Source of the DNA: Devosia equisanguinis
Lineage (GTDB): Bacteria > Pseudomonadota > Alphaproteobacteria > Rhizobiales > Devosiaceae
DNA: 64,000 bases
NCBI RefSeq assembly: GCF_900631955.1
Contig: NZ_UZWD01000034.1
Coordinates: forward strand, 1 to 64,000
Reading direction: 5' to 3'
Part shown: in pieces, positions 49,894 to 58,952 of the stretch
Numbering within the stretch: position 1 is the first letter of the stretch
Layout: every line of letters starts with the position of its first letter
Program-made: the position numbers and the translations under genes
Notes under the pieces: generated by a model
What the model saw: only the letters and a program-made list of their open reading frames with translations
Database searches by the model: none
Told to the model about the DNA's origin: nothing

Positions 49894-50271
49894 TTGGCTT
49901 GTCTAGTCTTTGCGGACCACACGGAGGTTCTGCACGAAAATGATCTGAAAGCCCGCTCCAGACGTCTATGCCACGCTCGCCCCGCGCCTTGTGCGCGACG
50001 CTGTCGTGGTGGCTGATTGGATGCGAGAGCATTTGTGGATCACCGTGCACCGGTTCGCCTGAGGCATTTCAAAATCTGTTGAAGCCGAAGCTCTTTCGTC
50101 TCTCGCATTGTCGAGGGGGATCGAGAGCATCGAATTGACCTTAGAACACCTCGGTATCGCGCTCCGTCTTTCCACCAGCCCGACGTCTTTTCCCGCAGTC
50201 ACCGCGCGTATTTGCGCGCCCATTTCGATCGGACCAGCCCGCGCCATCTGCCGGGCGGGAAAGGATAATTC
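49894..50271. other. Intergenic region without an assigned gene
   Basis: About 380 bp. No frame on either strand looks like coding sequence of a known family. A possible ribosome-binding site AAGGAT (50261-50266) precedes the small frame at 50272. Confidence 0.4.
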
Positions 50272-50445
50272 ATGCCTAAAAACCAGTTCCAGCGCCCCCT
50301 CCCCGTGCGTCACAGCCATGATGTGCCGCGCCACGGCAAGCCGATACCGCCGCCGGCGAAAGCCAAGGCCAATCCGCTCGTGCGGCCGCCGGAGGCGAGC
50401 CTGCCTCCTTTGGCCGCGTTGTTGGAAAAGCCGCAGCAGAAATGA
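50272..50445 (+). CDS. Small proline-rich protein, 57 aa
   Basis: A short frame begins MPKNQFQRPLPVRHSHDVP after AAGGAT and ends at TGA 50443. It is rich in Pro, Lys, Arg and Ala (PIPPPAKAKANP, PPEASLPPLAALLEKPQQK), so probably unstructured and basic. There is no signal peptide. Spacing and codon use are consistent with a real small gene, but composition bias alone could produce such a frame. Function unknown. Confidence 0.45.
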   Translation: MPKNQFQRPLPVRHSHDVPRHGKPIPPPAKAKANPLVRPPEASLPPLAALLEKPQQK

Positions 50446-50539
50446 TGGAAAAGAGGCCCGGCGCGACTGTGTCGGGCCTCGCGCCACTCTTGCCGCAATT
50501 GCTTATTAACGAATTGGGGAACGACAGAGGAGATCGGCA

Positions 50540-50935
50540 ATGGGTGCCATCCACGAAATCGTCTTCGACTGCGAAGAACCAACAACCTTGGCCGCTTTCT
50601 GGGCCAATCTGCTCGAAGGCTATTCCGTCCGCCAGAGTGACGCCGCCACCAATGCCGCCCTGAGCCTGGCCCTGGGGCTGGATCCGGAAGCCCCGACCAC
50701 GGTGATGATCGACGGGCCCGGCCCCTCGATCTGCTTCCAGAACGTCGATGGCCAACGCCCCGACAATAATCGGGTGCATTTCGACGTCGACGTCTCCGAC
50801 CGCGCCAGTGAGGTGGAACGCCTCAAGGCGGTGGGCGCCAGCGTCGACCGCGTCCTGCCCACCTATACGGTGATGCGCGATCCCGAAGGCAACCAGTTCT
50901 GCCTGATCGACCGCCGCGAGGCCATGGCCGCCTGA
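50540..50935 (+). CDS. VOC-superfamily (glyoxalase-like) protein
   Basis: The 131-aa protein has the paired beta-alpha-beta-beta-beta modules of the VOC fold: AIHEIVFDCEEPTTLAAFWANLLEGYSV at the start and NNRVHFDVDVSDRASEVERLKAVGA in the second half, ending VMRDPEGNQFCLID, the typical metal-site strand. Candidate metal ligands are His5, His76 and the terminal region. The substrate is unknown. It is monocistronic. Confidence 0.85.
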   Translation: MGAIHEIVFDCEEPTTLAAFWANLLEGYSVRQSDAATNAALSLALGLDPEAPTTVMIDGPGPSICFQNVDGQRPDNNRVHFDVDVSDRASEVERLKAVGASVDRVLPTYTVMRDPEGNQFCLIDRREAMAA

Positions 50936-50982
50936 GGCGGTGGGGCCCGCATTGCTTAGGCATCTGACTATCCCGCATCACG

Positions 50983-51015
50983 ATGCCGCCCTCGGACTTG
51001 ATCCGAGGGCGGGCG
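50983..51015. repeat. Short GC-rich palindrome
   Basis: CCGCCCTCGGA/CTTGA/TCCGAGGGCGGG is a near-perfect inverted repeat, one of the short intergenic palindromes in this window. Downstream, near 51041, CTCAGGTTCTGGTTG recurs. Confidence 0.65.
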
Positions 51016-51128
51016 GGGGTGCCTCCAGGCGCTGATGCGTCTCAGGTTCTGGTTGCCTTCGGGATCGTGCTGACAGGCGCTGTCACGAGGCGAGGCTAGG
51101 GTTAATCCGTCCCGAGAGGAGAGACGCC

Positions 51129-51527
51129 ATGCCCCTGATTGCCACCTGCCATTGCGGCGCGACGAAAATTGCGCTCCCGGCGCAGCCGAGCCAGGCAAAA
51201 TCCTGCAATTGCAGCTTCTGCGCCCGCACCGGCGCGGTCTGGGCCTATTACAAGCCCGGCGAGCTGCGTTTCGTGTCGCTTGATGGCGACGCAACCTATT
51301 CGGCCAGCGGGCTCAACCACCATCACTTCTGCAGCAAATGCGGCATGCAGACCTGGGGCGACTCGCCGGACTGGGCGTCGATGTATAATGCCGATGGCAC
51401 GCCCAAGGACGGCAATGCCGGCGGCATGCCGACCGAGCGCATCTATGCGGTCAATCTCAACACCGTTGACGATCTCGACTGGTCGGCCGTGGTGGTGGAA
51501 GCCGTGGACGGCCGCAGCAGCTGGTAG
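51129..51527 (+). CDS. GFA-family (CENP-V/glutathione-dependent formaldehyde-activating) protein
   Basis: The 132-aa zinc protein has the GFA Cys signature: CHCGATKIA, then KSCNCSFCARTGAVWAYY and HHFCSKCGMQTWGDSPDW. These supply the structural and catalytic zinc ligands (C-x-C...C-x-C-x-x-C...C-x-x-C). The family includes S-hydroxymethylglutathione-forming Gfa and CENP-V-like proteins; sequence alone does not tell which. Monocistronic, with GGAGAG upstream of ATG 51129. Confidence 0.9.
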   Translation: MPLIATCHCGATKIALPAQPSQAKSCNCSFCARTGAVWAYYKPGELRFVSLDGDATYSASGLNHHHFCSKCGMQTWGDSPDWASMYNADGTPKDGNAGGMPTERIYAVNLNTVDDLDWSAVVVEAVDGRSSW

Positions 51528-51578
51528 GCTGCGCTTTGCGCTTAGTGCGTTTCACGTTCTGGTTGATGAGGACCTATC

Positions 51579-51675
51579 GCCCCCTCCCCCTTGAGGGGAG
51601 GGCCGGGGTGGGGGTCATTTAGTGATCACTGATGGACCCCCTCCCTCAATCTCTCCCCTCAAGGGGGAGGGAGGC
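51579..51675. repeat. GC-rich palindromic intergenic repeat
   Basis: CGCCCCCTCCCCCTTGAGGGG (51579-51599) and CCCCTCAAGGGGGAGGGAGGCG (51655-51675) are inverted arms around a spacer that itself contains AGTGATCACT. It lies between the GFA and apt genes. The element ends both transcripts or is a neutral repeat. Confidence 0.75.
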
Positions 51676-51710
51676 GAAAGTGCCCAGAAACCAATTCAGG
51701 TTGAAATGGT

Positions 51711-52244
51711 CTAGTGCCCTTCAAAGGCGATGAGGGACTGTACCCTGACGCCTTCGGCCGCCAGTTTCGCGGCACCGCCAATATCTGGCAGATCGATGAC
51801 GAAGGCGGCGTCATCGCAGCTGGCGCCGGTGCGGCGCAGCAAGCCCACCGCGGCAATGGCGGTGCCGCCGGTGGCGATCAGGTCATCGACCAGCAGCACC
51901 TTGTGGCCGGCGCTCACCACATCGGCGTGGATCTCGATGGTATCGACACCATATTCGAGCGCGTAGTTCTGGCCGATGGTTTCGCCGGGCAGCTTGCCCT
52001 TCTTGCGGATCGGGATGAAACCGACGCCCAGCGCGATGGCCACCCCAGCCCCGAAGATGAAGCCGCGCGCCTCGATACCGGCGACATGGGTGATGCCCTG
52101 CCCGCGATAGGTGGCGGCCAGTCGCTCGACGCTTTCCTTGAACCCCTCTGGATGCTCGATCAGCGTGGTGATGTCGCGGAACAGAATGCCCTTCTTGGGA
52201 TAATCCGGGATGGTGCGGACGAGCGACTTGAGATCGAGAGACAT
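51711..52244 (-). CDS. apt: Adenine phosphoribosyltransferase
   Basis: The 177-aa enzyme converts adenine and PRPP to AMP (purine salvage). Motifs: [21 protein letters not shown] at the start, [47 protein letters not shown] and the PRPP-binding [21 protein letters not shown]. The length is standard. Confidence 0.97.
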   Translation of the reverse strand: MSLDLKSLVRTIPDYPKKGILFRDITTLIEHPEGFKESVERLAATYRGQGITHVAGIEARGFIFGAGVAIALGVGFIPIRKKGKLPGETIGQNYALEYGVDTIEIHADVVSAGHKVLLVDDLIATGGTAIAAVGLLRRTGASCDDAAFVIDLPDIGGAAKLAAEGVRVQSLIAFEGH

Positions 52245-52294
52245 CGACGGCCTTGCGGTTGGGCAGCAGGGAACAAAGGGTCCGGCGGACAGCG

Positions 52295-52489
52295 TCAGGG
52301 CTTGTTGCGGCCCAGCACGTGTCGGGCAATCACGCCGGCATTATAGGCGACATTGCGCGTGGTGGTGATCGCGGTTTCGCGCGCCTTGGGATTATTGACC
52401 ACAGCCTGCATGCCCGCCCGCACCACCGGATGGCGGCTGACGGTAATCGCAGCGCTGACAACGGTGACCGCAAGGCGAATGGCCGACAT
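52295..52489 (-). CDS. Small conserved hypothetical protein, 64 aa
   Basis: Starts at ATG 52489 as [62 protein letters not shown]. The N-terminal stretch is hydrophobic enough to be a membrane anchor; the remainder is basic and helical. It lies between petC and apt, a position in which similar small genes occur in Rhizobiales. Function unknown. Confidence 0.6.
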   Translation of the reverse strand: MSAIRLAVTVVSAAITVSRHPVVRAGMQAVVNNPKARETAITTTRNVAYNAGVIARHVLGRNKP

Positions 52490-52650
52490 GGCATGATCCT
52501 TTGTGACTAACCCAAATATCACGGCAGGAGCCGGTGATGACAAGACCCTAAGGACAAATGGCGCGCCAAATTTGTCGGTCGGCGCAAATCGGGCGCCGCA
52601 AATGCATCAGGGGCCCGCAGGCCCCTGACAGAATTCGATTTGCACTGAAC

Positions 52651-53508
52651 TTAGTGCTCGATGCCGGCCCAGATTTTGCGCTTGGTGGCGTACATGAGAC
52701 CAGCGAACAGGACGAGGAACAGCAGCACGACAAAACCGGTCTGCTTGCGGCTCACCAGGTGCGGCTCGGCCATCCACATCATGAAGGCAGAGACGTCACG
52801 CGAATACTGGTCCAGCGTCTCGGGGACGGTCACGCCATCTTCGCCCGGTGTATAGGTGATCGCACCATCGGACAGCGGCGGTGCCATGCCGATGGCGTGG
52901 CCGGGGAAGTAGTCGTTGTAATACTTGCCGTCGGCCAGCTCGAAGCCTTCCGGAGCATTCTCGGGGACCTCCTCGTGGTAGCCGTTGAGCAGCGCGTGGA
53001 TATAGTCCGGGCCGCCTTCCTGGTAACCGGTGAAGTAGTTGAAGATCCAGGTCGGGAACGGGTCGGAGACGCCGCGGGCCTTGGCCAGCACCGAGAAATC
53101 AGGCGGCAGCGCGCCACCCATGGCATCGCGGGCTTCCTGGTCGCTCGCAAAAGGCGAAGGCCAACGATCGGCCGGAACGGCAGTACGCTTGCCGCCTTCA
53201 GCGGTCGGATCGGTCACTTCATATTCGGCGGCCAGCGCCTTGACCTGGGCTTCCGAGAAGCTCGGGCCGCCCTCTTCACTCAGCGTGCGGAAGGCGATGA
53301 GGTGGGCACCATGGCAGCTGGAGCAGACTTCCCGGAACACCTGGAAGCCGCGCTGCAGCTGGTTCTGGTCATAGGTGCCGAAAATGCCTGCAAAGCTCCA
53401 GTTGACGCGCTCGGGGTGTGCACCACCCTCTGCGGCCTGGACCGAAGCCGCGGCGGACATGCCCATCACGGCGGCGAGAGCGGCGATGATGATCTTGTTC
53501 TTGAACAT
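52651..53508 (-). CDS. petC: Cytochrome c1 of the bc1 complex
   Basis: The 285-aa protein has a signal peptide (about 1-25, ending SVQA), the heme-binding CSSCHGAH (C62, C65, H66), the distal methionine-ligand region near TVPETLDQYSRDVSAFMMWMAEP and a C-terminal anchor helix TGFVVLLFLVLFAGLMYATKRKIWAGIEH. It accepts electrons from the Rieske protein and passes them to soluble cytochrome c. Start ATG 53508; the open frame upstream is the shadow of petB. Confidence 0.97.
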   Translation of the reverse strand: MFKNKIIIAALAAVMGMSAAASVQAAEGGAHPERVNWSFAGIFGTYDQNQLQRGFQVFREVCSSCHGAHLIAFRTLSEEGGPSFSEAQVKALAAEYEVTDPTAEGGKRTAVPADRWPSPFASDQEARDAMGGALPPDFSVLAKARGVSDPFPTWIFNYFTGYQEGGPDYIHALLNGYHEEVPENAPEGFELADGKYYNDYFPGHAIGMAPPLSDGAITYTPGEDGVTVPETLDQYSRDVSAFMMWMAEPHLVSRKQTGFVVLLFLVLFAGLMYATKRKIWAGIEH

Positions 53509-53522
53509 GACAGTCGCCCCAA

Positions 53523-54773
53523 TCACGCTTTGGACTTGCCGAGAACGCTCTCGGAAATGCTGGTCGGCAGCGGCTTGGGCGTCTCGATCCGCGACAGCAC
53601 CGGCAGGATGACCAGGAAGTAGATGAAGTAGTAAGCGGTGCAGACCTTGGCGAGCATGGTGTAGATGCCCTCGGCCGGCTGGGCGCCGAGATAGGCCAGG
53701 CCCAGGAAGTTCAGCACGAACAGGGCATAGAACCACTTGAACATCGGGCGGAACGAACCCGAGCGCACCTTGGACGTATCGAGCCACGGCAGGATCAGCA
53801 GCACGATCATCGAGCCGGCCATGGCGATCACGCCGCCTAGCTTGGAGTCGATGAACAGCACGTTGAAGTCGATGGCGCGCAGGATGGTGTAGAAGGGCAA
53901 GAGGTACCATTCGGGCACGATATGCGCCGGCGTCACCTGGCTGTTGGCCATGATGTAGTTGTCGGGGTGACCCAGAATGTCTGGTGCGAAGAACACGAAC
54001 CAGGCAAACGGGATCATGAACAGCACCATCGCGAACAGGTCCTTCATCGTATAGTACGGATGGAAGGGAACGGTGTCGCGGCTGTCCTTGACTTCAACGC
54101 CGACCGGGTTGTTGTTGCCCGGAACGTGCAGCGCCCAGATGTGGAGCGCGACAACGGCAGCGATGATGAACGGCAAGAGGTAGTGCAACGAGAAGAAGCG
54201 GTTGAGCGTCGGGTTGCCGACCGCGAAGCCGCCCAGCACCAGCTGCTTGATGTTCTCGCCGACCAGCGGAATGGCCGAGAAGATGTTCGAGATAACCGTA
54301 GCACCCCAGAACGACATCTGGCCCCAGGGCAGGATGTAGCCCATGAAGGCGGTCGCCATGGTCAGGATGAAGATCAGCACGCCCAGGATCCACAGGATCT
54401 CGCGCGGCGCCTTGTAGGAACCGTAGAACAGGCCACGGAACATGTGGATGTAGAGGGCCACGAAGAACATAGAGGCGCCCACGGCGTGGGTGGCCTGGAT
54501 GATGCGACCGCCATTGACGTCGCGGCGAATGTGCTCGACCGAGTCAAAGGCCAGGCCCACATTCGGGGCGTAGTGCATGGCCAGAATGATGCCGGTGACG
54601 ATCTGAACGCCAAGGCACATGACCAGGATCGCGCCGAAGGTCCACCAGTAATTGAGGTTCTTCGGGGTGGGGAAGTCCATGAGATGTTCTTTGGCGAAGC
54701 GGACGACCGGCAGACGGTCATCCAGCCACTTCTCGACGGCATTTCCCGGGGTGTAGATAGAATGTTCGGACAT
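53523..54773 (-). CDS. petB: Cytochrome b of the bc1 complex
   Basis: The 416-aa integral membrane protein has about eight helices. The paired heme His residues are in [20 protein letters not shown] and [20 protein letters not shown]; the Qo-site [13 protein letters not shown] (PEWY motif) and [17 protein letters not shown] are intact. It begins [22 protein letters not shown] at ATG 54773 and lies 14 bp after petA. Confidence 0.98.
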   Translation of the reverse strand: MSEHSIYTPGNAVEKWLDDRLPVVRFAKEHLMDFPTPKNLNYWWTFGAILVMCLGVQIVTGIILAMHYAPNVGLAFDSVEHIRRDVNGGRIIQATHAVGASMFFVALYIHMFRGLFYGSYKAPREILWILGVLIFILTMATAFMGYILPWGQMSFWGATVISNIFSAIPLVGENIKQLVLGGFAVGNPTLNRFFSLHYLLPFIIAAVVALHIWALHVPGNNNPVGVEVKDSRDTVPFHPYYTMKDLFAMVLFMIPFAWFVFFAPDILGHPDNYIMANSQVTPAHIVPEWYLLPFYTILRAIDFNVLFIDSKLGGVIAMAGSMIVLLILPWLDTSKVRSGSFRPMFKWFYALFVLNFLGLAYLGAQPAEGIYTMLAKVCTAYYFIYFLVILPVLSRIETPKPLPTSISESVLGKSKA

Positions 54774-54787
54774 CGGAAAAGCCCCCA

Positions 54788-55315
54788 CTAACCGATCTGG
54801 ACCAGCGTATCGCTGACGAATTCATAAGGCGGAACGACCAGGTTCTTCGGCGCGGGACCGCGGCGGATACGGCCGGCAGAGTCATAGTGCGAACCGTGGC
54901 ACGGGCAGAACCAGCCATCGAAATCGCCGGACTCGCCAACCGGGATACACCCCAGATGCGTGCAGTTGGCGATCATGATCAGCCACTGTTCGTGACCCGG
55001 CTTGGTGCGCTGCTCGTCGGTCTCGGGATCCTTGAGATCGCTCATCGGCACGGCCAGCGCCTCGTCGATTTCCTTCTGCGTGCGGTGACGCACGAATACG
55101 GGCAGGCCGCGCCAGGTGATGGTCACCGACTGGCCTTCAGGGATAGCGCTGATATCATATTCGATACTGGCCAAAGCCAGGGTCGATGCGTCTGGATTGA
55201 GCTGGTTGATCAGCGGCCAGACCACGGCGGCGGCGCCGACGGCACCCACAGCGCCCGTGGCGACGTAAAGAAAGTCACGCCGGTTCGTGGTTGAATGTTC
55301 TGCTTGCGTGGCCAA
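54788..55315 (-). CDS. petA: Rieske iron-sulfur subunit of the bc1 complex
   Basis: The protein is 175 aa from TTG 55315. Its twin-arginine signal [28 protein letters not shown] lies directly after, as expected for Tat export and membrane anchoring. The 2Fe-2S ligands are in CTHLGC (118-123) and CPCHGS (137-142). A longer start at ATG 55375 would put 32 residues before the RR motif and is less likely. First gene of petABC. Confidence 0.95.
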   Translation of the reverse strand: MATQAEHSTTNRRDFLYVATGAVGAVGAAAVVWPLINQLNPDASTLALASIEYDISAIPEGQSVTITWRGLPVFVRHRTQKEIDEALAVPMSDLKDPETDEQRTKPGHEQWLIMIANCTHLGCIPVGESGDFDGWFCPCHGSHYDSAGRIRRGPAPKNLVVPPYEFVSDTLVQIG

Positions 55316-55464
55316 GGTCCGTATCCCCGTACGATGCACAATTGACGGAACCGGCCGCGGCTTCATCGCCTGCATATGCAGAATCGACAGCCGTCCGCCC
55401 TCAAGCGGCCCGTCAGGTTCGGCTCTTTTTGCACTGTCACATGCACTTGTCCAGTGCGCGCCAC

Positions 55465-55478
55465 ATGACATAGATCAA
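55465..55478 (-). promoter_or_regulatory. Candidate FixK/FNR site upstream of petABC
   Basis: On the minus strand, TTGATCTATGTCAT matches TTGA-N6-TCAA in seven of eight defined positions. It lies 150 bp upstream of the petA start, between petA and the divergent trmL. Oxygen regulation of bc1 genes is plausible. Confidence 0.35.
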
Positions 55479-55540
55479 GTGCGACACTATACCCACGACA
55501 ATCTCGGCAGTTTCACCTTGTTTGCGCCAGAGCACGCCCC

Positions 55541-56032
55541 ATGACGCTCGAGCTCGCCCTCTACCAGCCCGATATCGCCGCCAATACCGGCACCTTGCTG
55601 CGGCTGGGGGCCTGCATGGGCGTACCCGTTCATGTCATCCATCCGGCCGGCTTCGCCATCACCCAGCGCAACCTCGCCCGCTCGGGTATGGACTATCTGG
55701 ACCGGGCGAACCTGGTCGAGCATGACAGTTTTGCGGCCTTTCAGGAGTGGCGGCGCAGCGCGGAGAAACGGCTGGTCCTGCTGACCACCAAATCCAGCCA
55801 GTCGGCCTTCGCGGTGCAGTATAATGAGAATGACATCCTGATGCTGGGGCGCGAAAGCGCCGGCGTGCCTGACGCGGTGGCCGAGGCATCGGACCTGCGC
55901 GTCCGCATTCCCATGCAGTCCGGCTTGCGCTCGCTCAACGTTGCCATTGCCGGAGCGATGGTATTGAGCGAAGCCATGCGGCAGACTGGCCGCTTTACAT
56001 CGCTCGCCCAAGGGTCCAATCCCCAGCCATGA
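55541..56032 (+). CDS. trmL: tRNA (cytidine(34)-2'-O)-methyltransferase
   Basis: The 163-aa SPOUT enzyme methylates the wobble ribose in tRNA-Leu isoacceptors. The family N-terminus [34 protein letters not shown] and the knot motifs [11 protein letters not shown] and [22 protein letters not shown] are clear. Its stop overlaps the hemF start by four bases. Confidence 0.95.
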   Translation: MTLELALYQPDIAANTGTLLRLGACMGVPVHVIHPAGFAITQRNLARSGMDYLDRANLVEHDSFAAFQEWRRSAEKRLVLLTTKSSQSAFAVQYNENDILMLGRESAGVPDAVAEASDLRVRIPMQSGLRSLNVAIAGAMVLSEAMRQTGRFTSLAQGSNPQP

Positions 56033-56901
56033 CCTTACCTGCCGATATCGATACCAAGAAATCCACCGCCAGCGCCTGGTTCCGCAGCTTACGCGATCGC
56101 ATCCATGCTGCATTCGAAGCCATCGAGCGCGAGGCCATTGCCATTCACGCCGATAGGGCGCCGGGCACGTTCGAGCGCTCCCCCTGGGATCGTGAAGCCG
56201 GTGGCGGAGGCGAAATGGGCATGCTGCATGGTCGCGTCTTCGAAAAGGCAGGCGTGCATATCTCGACCGTGCATGGGCATTTCAGCGAGGATTTTGCCCG
56301 CCAGATGCCGGGCACGGAAGCGGGCACCGAATTCTGGTCCTCGGGCATTTCGCTGATCGTGCATCCATGGAACCCGCATGTGCCGGCAGTGCATATGAAC
56401 ACGCGGATGATCGTCACCGGCAAACAATGGTGGGGCGGCGGCGCCGACCTCACCCCGGTGCTCGACAATCGCCGCACCCAGACAGATCCCGATAGCGTCG
56501 ATTTCCACGCCGCCATGCAGGCGGCCTGCGCGAACCGACCCGGCGTCGATTACGAGCGCTTCAAGGCCTGGTGCGACGAGTATTTCTTCCTGCCGCACCG
56601 CAACGAACATCGCGGCATTGGCGGCATTTTCTACGACCATTTCAATTCGGGCGATTGGGACGCCGACTTCGCCTTCACCCAGGCGGTGGGCGAGGCCTTT
56701 GTCGACATCTATCCCAAACTGGTGCGCCGCAATTTCGAAAAGCCCTGGAGCGAGGCGGAGCGCGACGAACAATTGGTGCGGCGCGGACGCTATGTCGAAT
56801 TCAACCTGCTCTATGACCGCGGCACGACCTTCGGGCTCAAGACCGGCGGCAATGTGAACTCGATTCTCTCGTCCATGCCTCCGGCGGTGAAGTGGCCGTG
56901 A
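56029..56901 (+). CDS. hemF: Oxygen-dependent coproporphyrinogen III oxidase
   Basis: The 290-aa enzyme makes protoporphyrinogen IX by O2-dependent oxidative decarboxylation. Motifs: [66 protein letters not shown] and [12 protein letters not shown], all family hallmarks. It is coupled to trmL by the ATGA overlap. hemH is at 1801, so the heme pathway genes are not clustered. Confidence 0.97.
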   Translation: MTLPADIDTKKSTASAWFRSLRDRIHAAFEAIEREAIAIHADRAPGTFERSPWDREAGGGGEMGMLHGRVFEKAGVHISTVHGHFSEDFARQMPGTEAGTEFWSSGISLIVHPWNPHVPAVHMNTRMIVTGKQWWGGGADLTPVLDNRRTQTDPDSVDFHAAMQAACANRPGVDYERFKAWCDEYFFLPHRNEHRGIGGIFYDHFNSGDWDADFAFTQAVGEAFVDIYPKLVRRNFEKPWSEAERDEQLVRRGRYVEFNLLYDRGTTFGLKTGGNVNSILSSMPPAVKWP

Positions 56902-56905
56902 GCGG

Positions 56906-57451
56906 CTATTTCCGAGCCAGGAGACGTTGCGCCCGCGCGGCACGGAAGCGCTGCACCAGCCACCGCACCTGGACATAGGCCAGCGCATAGACGGCGATGG
57001 CCAGCGGGATCGAGCCAATGAGGCTGGTGCTGAAGGTCGGCCAGATGGCCTCGAAATCGCTCGAGATCAGGCCGTGCGGCAGCTTCTGCGCCACCGCATG
57101 GACGATCTCAGCCTCTTCCGGGCTCATGCCGCCACCACCGCGCATCCAGTCGCCCAGTCCATAACCGGCGGCAACGAAAAGCGGGAATGTCAGCGGATTG
57201 CCCCAAAGCGCGCCGATGGCAGCGGCCAGCAGGCTGCCGCGGGTCAGGAAGGCCAGCGCCAGGCCCAGGAGAAAATGTAGCCCGAACAGCGGCAGCATGG
57301 CCACCGAGGCCCCTGCCGCCACCCCGGCGGCAATGGCATGCGGACTGCCCGAAAGGCGCACGAGGCGCTTTTGCAGATAGGTGAGATAGCGGCGCAATCC
57401 CATGCGCGGCCATAGCCGATCGCGCAGTGACATGGGCCTGGCTTTGGTCAT
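56906..57451 (-). CDS. DUF2062 membrane protein
   Basis: The 181-aa protein starts at ATG 57451. It has the DUF2062 pattern LTYLQKRLVRLSGSPHAIAAGVAAGASVAMLPLFGLHFLLGLALAFLTRGSLLAAAIGALWGNPLTFPLFVAAGYGLGDWM and about three to four helices, with a basic C-terminus (RFRAARAQRLLARK). These proteins often accompany acpS or glycosyltransferase genes; here it lies between hemF and an ATPase gene. Function unknown. Confidence 0.88.
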   Translation of the reverse strand: MTKARPMSLRDRLWPRMGLRRYLTYLQKRLVRLSGSPHAIAAGVAAGASVAMLPLFGLHFLLGLALAFLTRGSLLAAAIGALWGNPLTFPLFVAAGYGLGDWMRGGGGMSPEEAEIVHAVAQKLPHGLISSDFEAIWPTFSTSLIGSIPLAIAVYALAYVQVRWLVQRFRAARAQRLLARK

Positions 57452-57500
57452 AATCGCACCACCGCGCCTGATTGGCGCCTGAGAACTACCGAACGAACGC

Positions 57501-58628
57501 ATGTCCCTCTCCGATCTCGAAATCAAGGGCTACCGCTCCATCCGCGCCATCCGCTTTCCGCTGCGGCGCCTGACGGTTTTGACCGGCGGCAATGGCGTGG
57601 GCAAGACCAATCTCTATCGTGCGCTCGAGATGCTGCACCTGGCGGCAACTGGCGATCTGGCCATGGCCATTGCGCGTGAGGGCGGACTGGGCGCGGTGCT
57701 GTGGGCCGGCGAGCGCGGCGTCACCGACAAGCCGCGGCTGGCGCTGGAGGTGGGCCTCGTGGCCGATGATGGCGAAGGCACCACCCTGCCCCGCTATGGC
57801 GTCGAGGTCGGCTTCGGCGATTCCCGCTATGAGGCCGTGTTCGCCGAAGAGCCGCAGATCAAGTCCGAAACGCTGATTCTGCCGGGCCGTCGTCCGGTGA
57901 CGCTGTTGCAGCGCGATCGCTCGGCGCTGTGGTATCGCGACGACAGCGGCGCGCGCCGGCAGATGGACGACCCGCTCCTCGCCAGCGAAACCGCCTTGTC
58001 GGCGCTGCGCGGCACGCTGCCAGAGGTCGACATGGTGCGCCATTTGCTCGCCAGCTGGCGCTTTTACCATGGCTTTCGCACCGATCCACAATCGCCATTG
58101 CGGCGCCCGGCGCTGGCCATTACCGCGCCCATGCTGGATTCGGACGGCGGCAATCTCGGCGCGGTGCTGGCGACGCTCAAACATATTCGCGGCGACACCA
58201 CAGACCTCGATGCTGCCATCGACCAGGCTTTTCCCGGGGCGCGACTGGACATTCCGGTGCCGGAGAAATTCGCCAACTTCGCCATGATATTTCCCGACAT
58301 GCCCAAGCGGGCCTTTGGCGCGGCGGAGCTTTCCGACGGCACCTTGCAGTTCCTGGCGCTGCTCGGCGCACTGCTCGCCTATCGACTGCCGCCCTTCATC
58401 GCGCTCAACGAACCCGAGGCCTCGCTGCATCCGGACCTGCTGCCCGCCCTCGCCCGCGCCATTTCCCGCGCCGCCGCGCGCACGCAGGTCTGGGTGGTGA
58501 CCCATTCGACGATGCTGGCTGACGCGATTGCTGAAGAAACAGGCACACAGCCCCGCAAGGTCCTCCGGCGCAATGGCAGCACCTGGCTCGAAGGATTGTC
58601 CGAGATCGGTATATTTCCCGACGACTGA
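57501..58628 (+). CDS. AAA-family ATPase of the RecF/OLD-like type
   Basis: The 375-aa ATPase has an ABC-type split nucleotide-binding fold: N-terminal DLEIKGYRSIRAIRFPLRRLTVLTGGNGVGKTNLYRALEML (Walker A at about 30-38), signature-like ELSDGTLQFLALLGALLA, Walker B FIALNEPEASLHPDLLPALARAIS and the H-loop WVVTHSTMLAD. No TOPRIM nuclease domain and no partner nuclease gene are present, unlike OLD-family defence proteins. A housekeeping role or a stand-alone ATPase is possible. Divergent from the DUF2062 gene. Confidence 0.88.
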   Translation: MSLSDLEIKGYRSIRAIRFPLRRLTVLTGGNGVGKTNLYRALEMLHLAATGDLAMAIAREGGLGAVLWAGERGVTDKPRLALEVGLVADDGEGTTLPRYGVEVGFGDSRYEAVFAEEPQIKSETLILPGRRPVTLLQRDRSALWYRDDSGARRQMDDPLLASETALSALRGTLPEVDMVRHLLASWRFYHGFRTDPQSPLRRPALAITAPMLDSDGGNLGAVLATLKHIRGDTTDLDAAIDQAFPGARLDIPVPEKFANFAMIFPDMPKRAFGAAELSDGTLQFLALLGALLAYRLPPFIALNEPEASLHPDLLPALARAISRAAARTQVWVVTHSTMLADAIAEETGTQPRKVLRRNGSTWLEGLSEIGIFPDD

Positions 58629-58696
58629 GGCAACCTTTTCTGAGACCCTACGTTTGTCAAGACGCGTCCACGCATGTGAACGAAGGAGATTCAGCA

Positions 58697-58894
58697 ATGA
58701 AACGCTTTGATTCTGGCACGCTCATCCCCGGTTCGACCTGGCATGCCCAGGCGGAAACGGAAGCCGAGGTGGTCCGCCGCGCCGTCGAGAACATGAAAAA
58801 CCTCAACGGCGAAACCGAAGTGCGCCCCGACATGATCGAGCGCATTAAGGAACGCATTTTCGATGTCGATGACGGGGCCAAGACCCGACACTGA
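58697..58894 (+). CDS. DUF1059-like small protein lacking the usual Cys/His residues
   Basis: The 65-aa protein starts at ATG 58697 after GAAGGAG. It fits the DUF1059 layout (KRFDSGTLIPGSTW, then AQAETEAEVVRRAVENMKNLNG and RPDMIERIKERI). In the family, which is described as small metal-binding proteins, the two N-terminal positions are usually Cys (C-G-x-x-x-P-G-C-x-W) and the later ones His; here they are Ser, Ser and Asn. Metal binding is therefore unlikely. A terminator follows directly. Confidence 0.7.
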   Translation: MKRFDSGTLIPGSTWHAQAETEAEVVRRAVENMKNLNGETEVRPDMIERIKERIFDVDDGAKTRH

Positions 58895-58914
58895 CCGAAC
58901 TGATGTAAGACGAC

Positions 58915-58950
58915 AAAGGCGGCATCCCACGCGGTGCCGCTTTCTTTTTG
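58915..58950 (+). terminator. Intrinsic terminator after the DUF1059-like gene
   Basis: AAAGGCGGCA pairs with TGCCGCTTT (one bulged G) and is followed by TTTCTTTTT, 20 bp after the stop codon. It also lies at the end of the convergent cca gene. Confidence 0.78.
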
Positions 58951-58952
58951 TC

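Noticed and set aside
57501..58628. OLD/Gabija-type defence ATPase
   Set aside because: The ATPase lacks a TOPRIM nuclease domain, and neighbouring genes (DUF2062, DUF1059, cca) encode no UvrD-like helicase or nuclease partner. Kept as a generic RecF/OLD-like ATPase.
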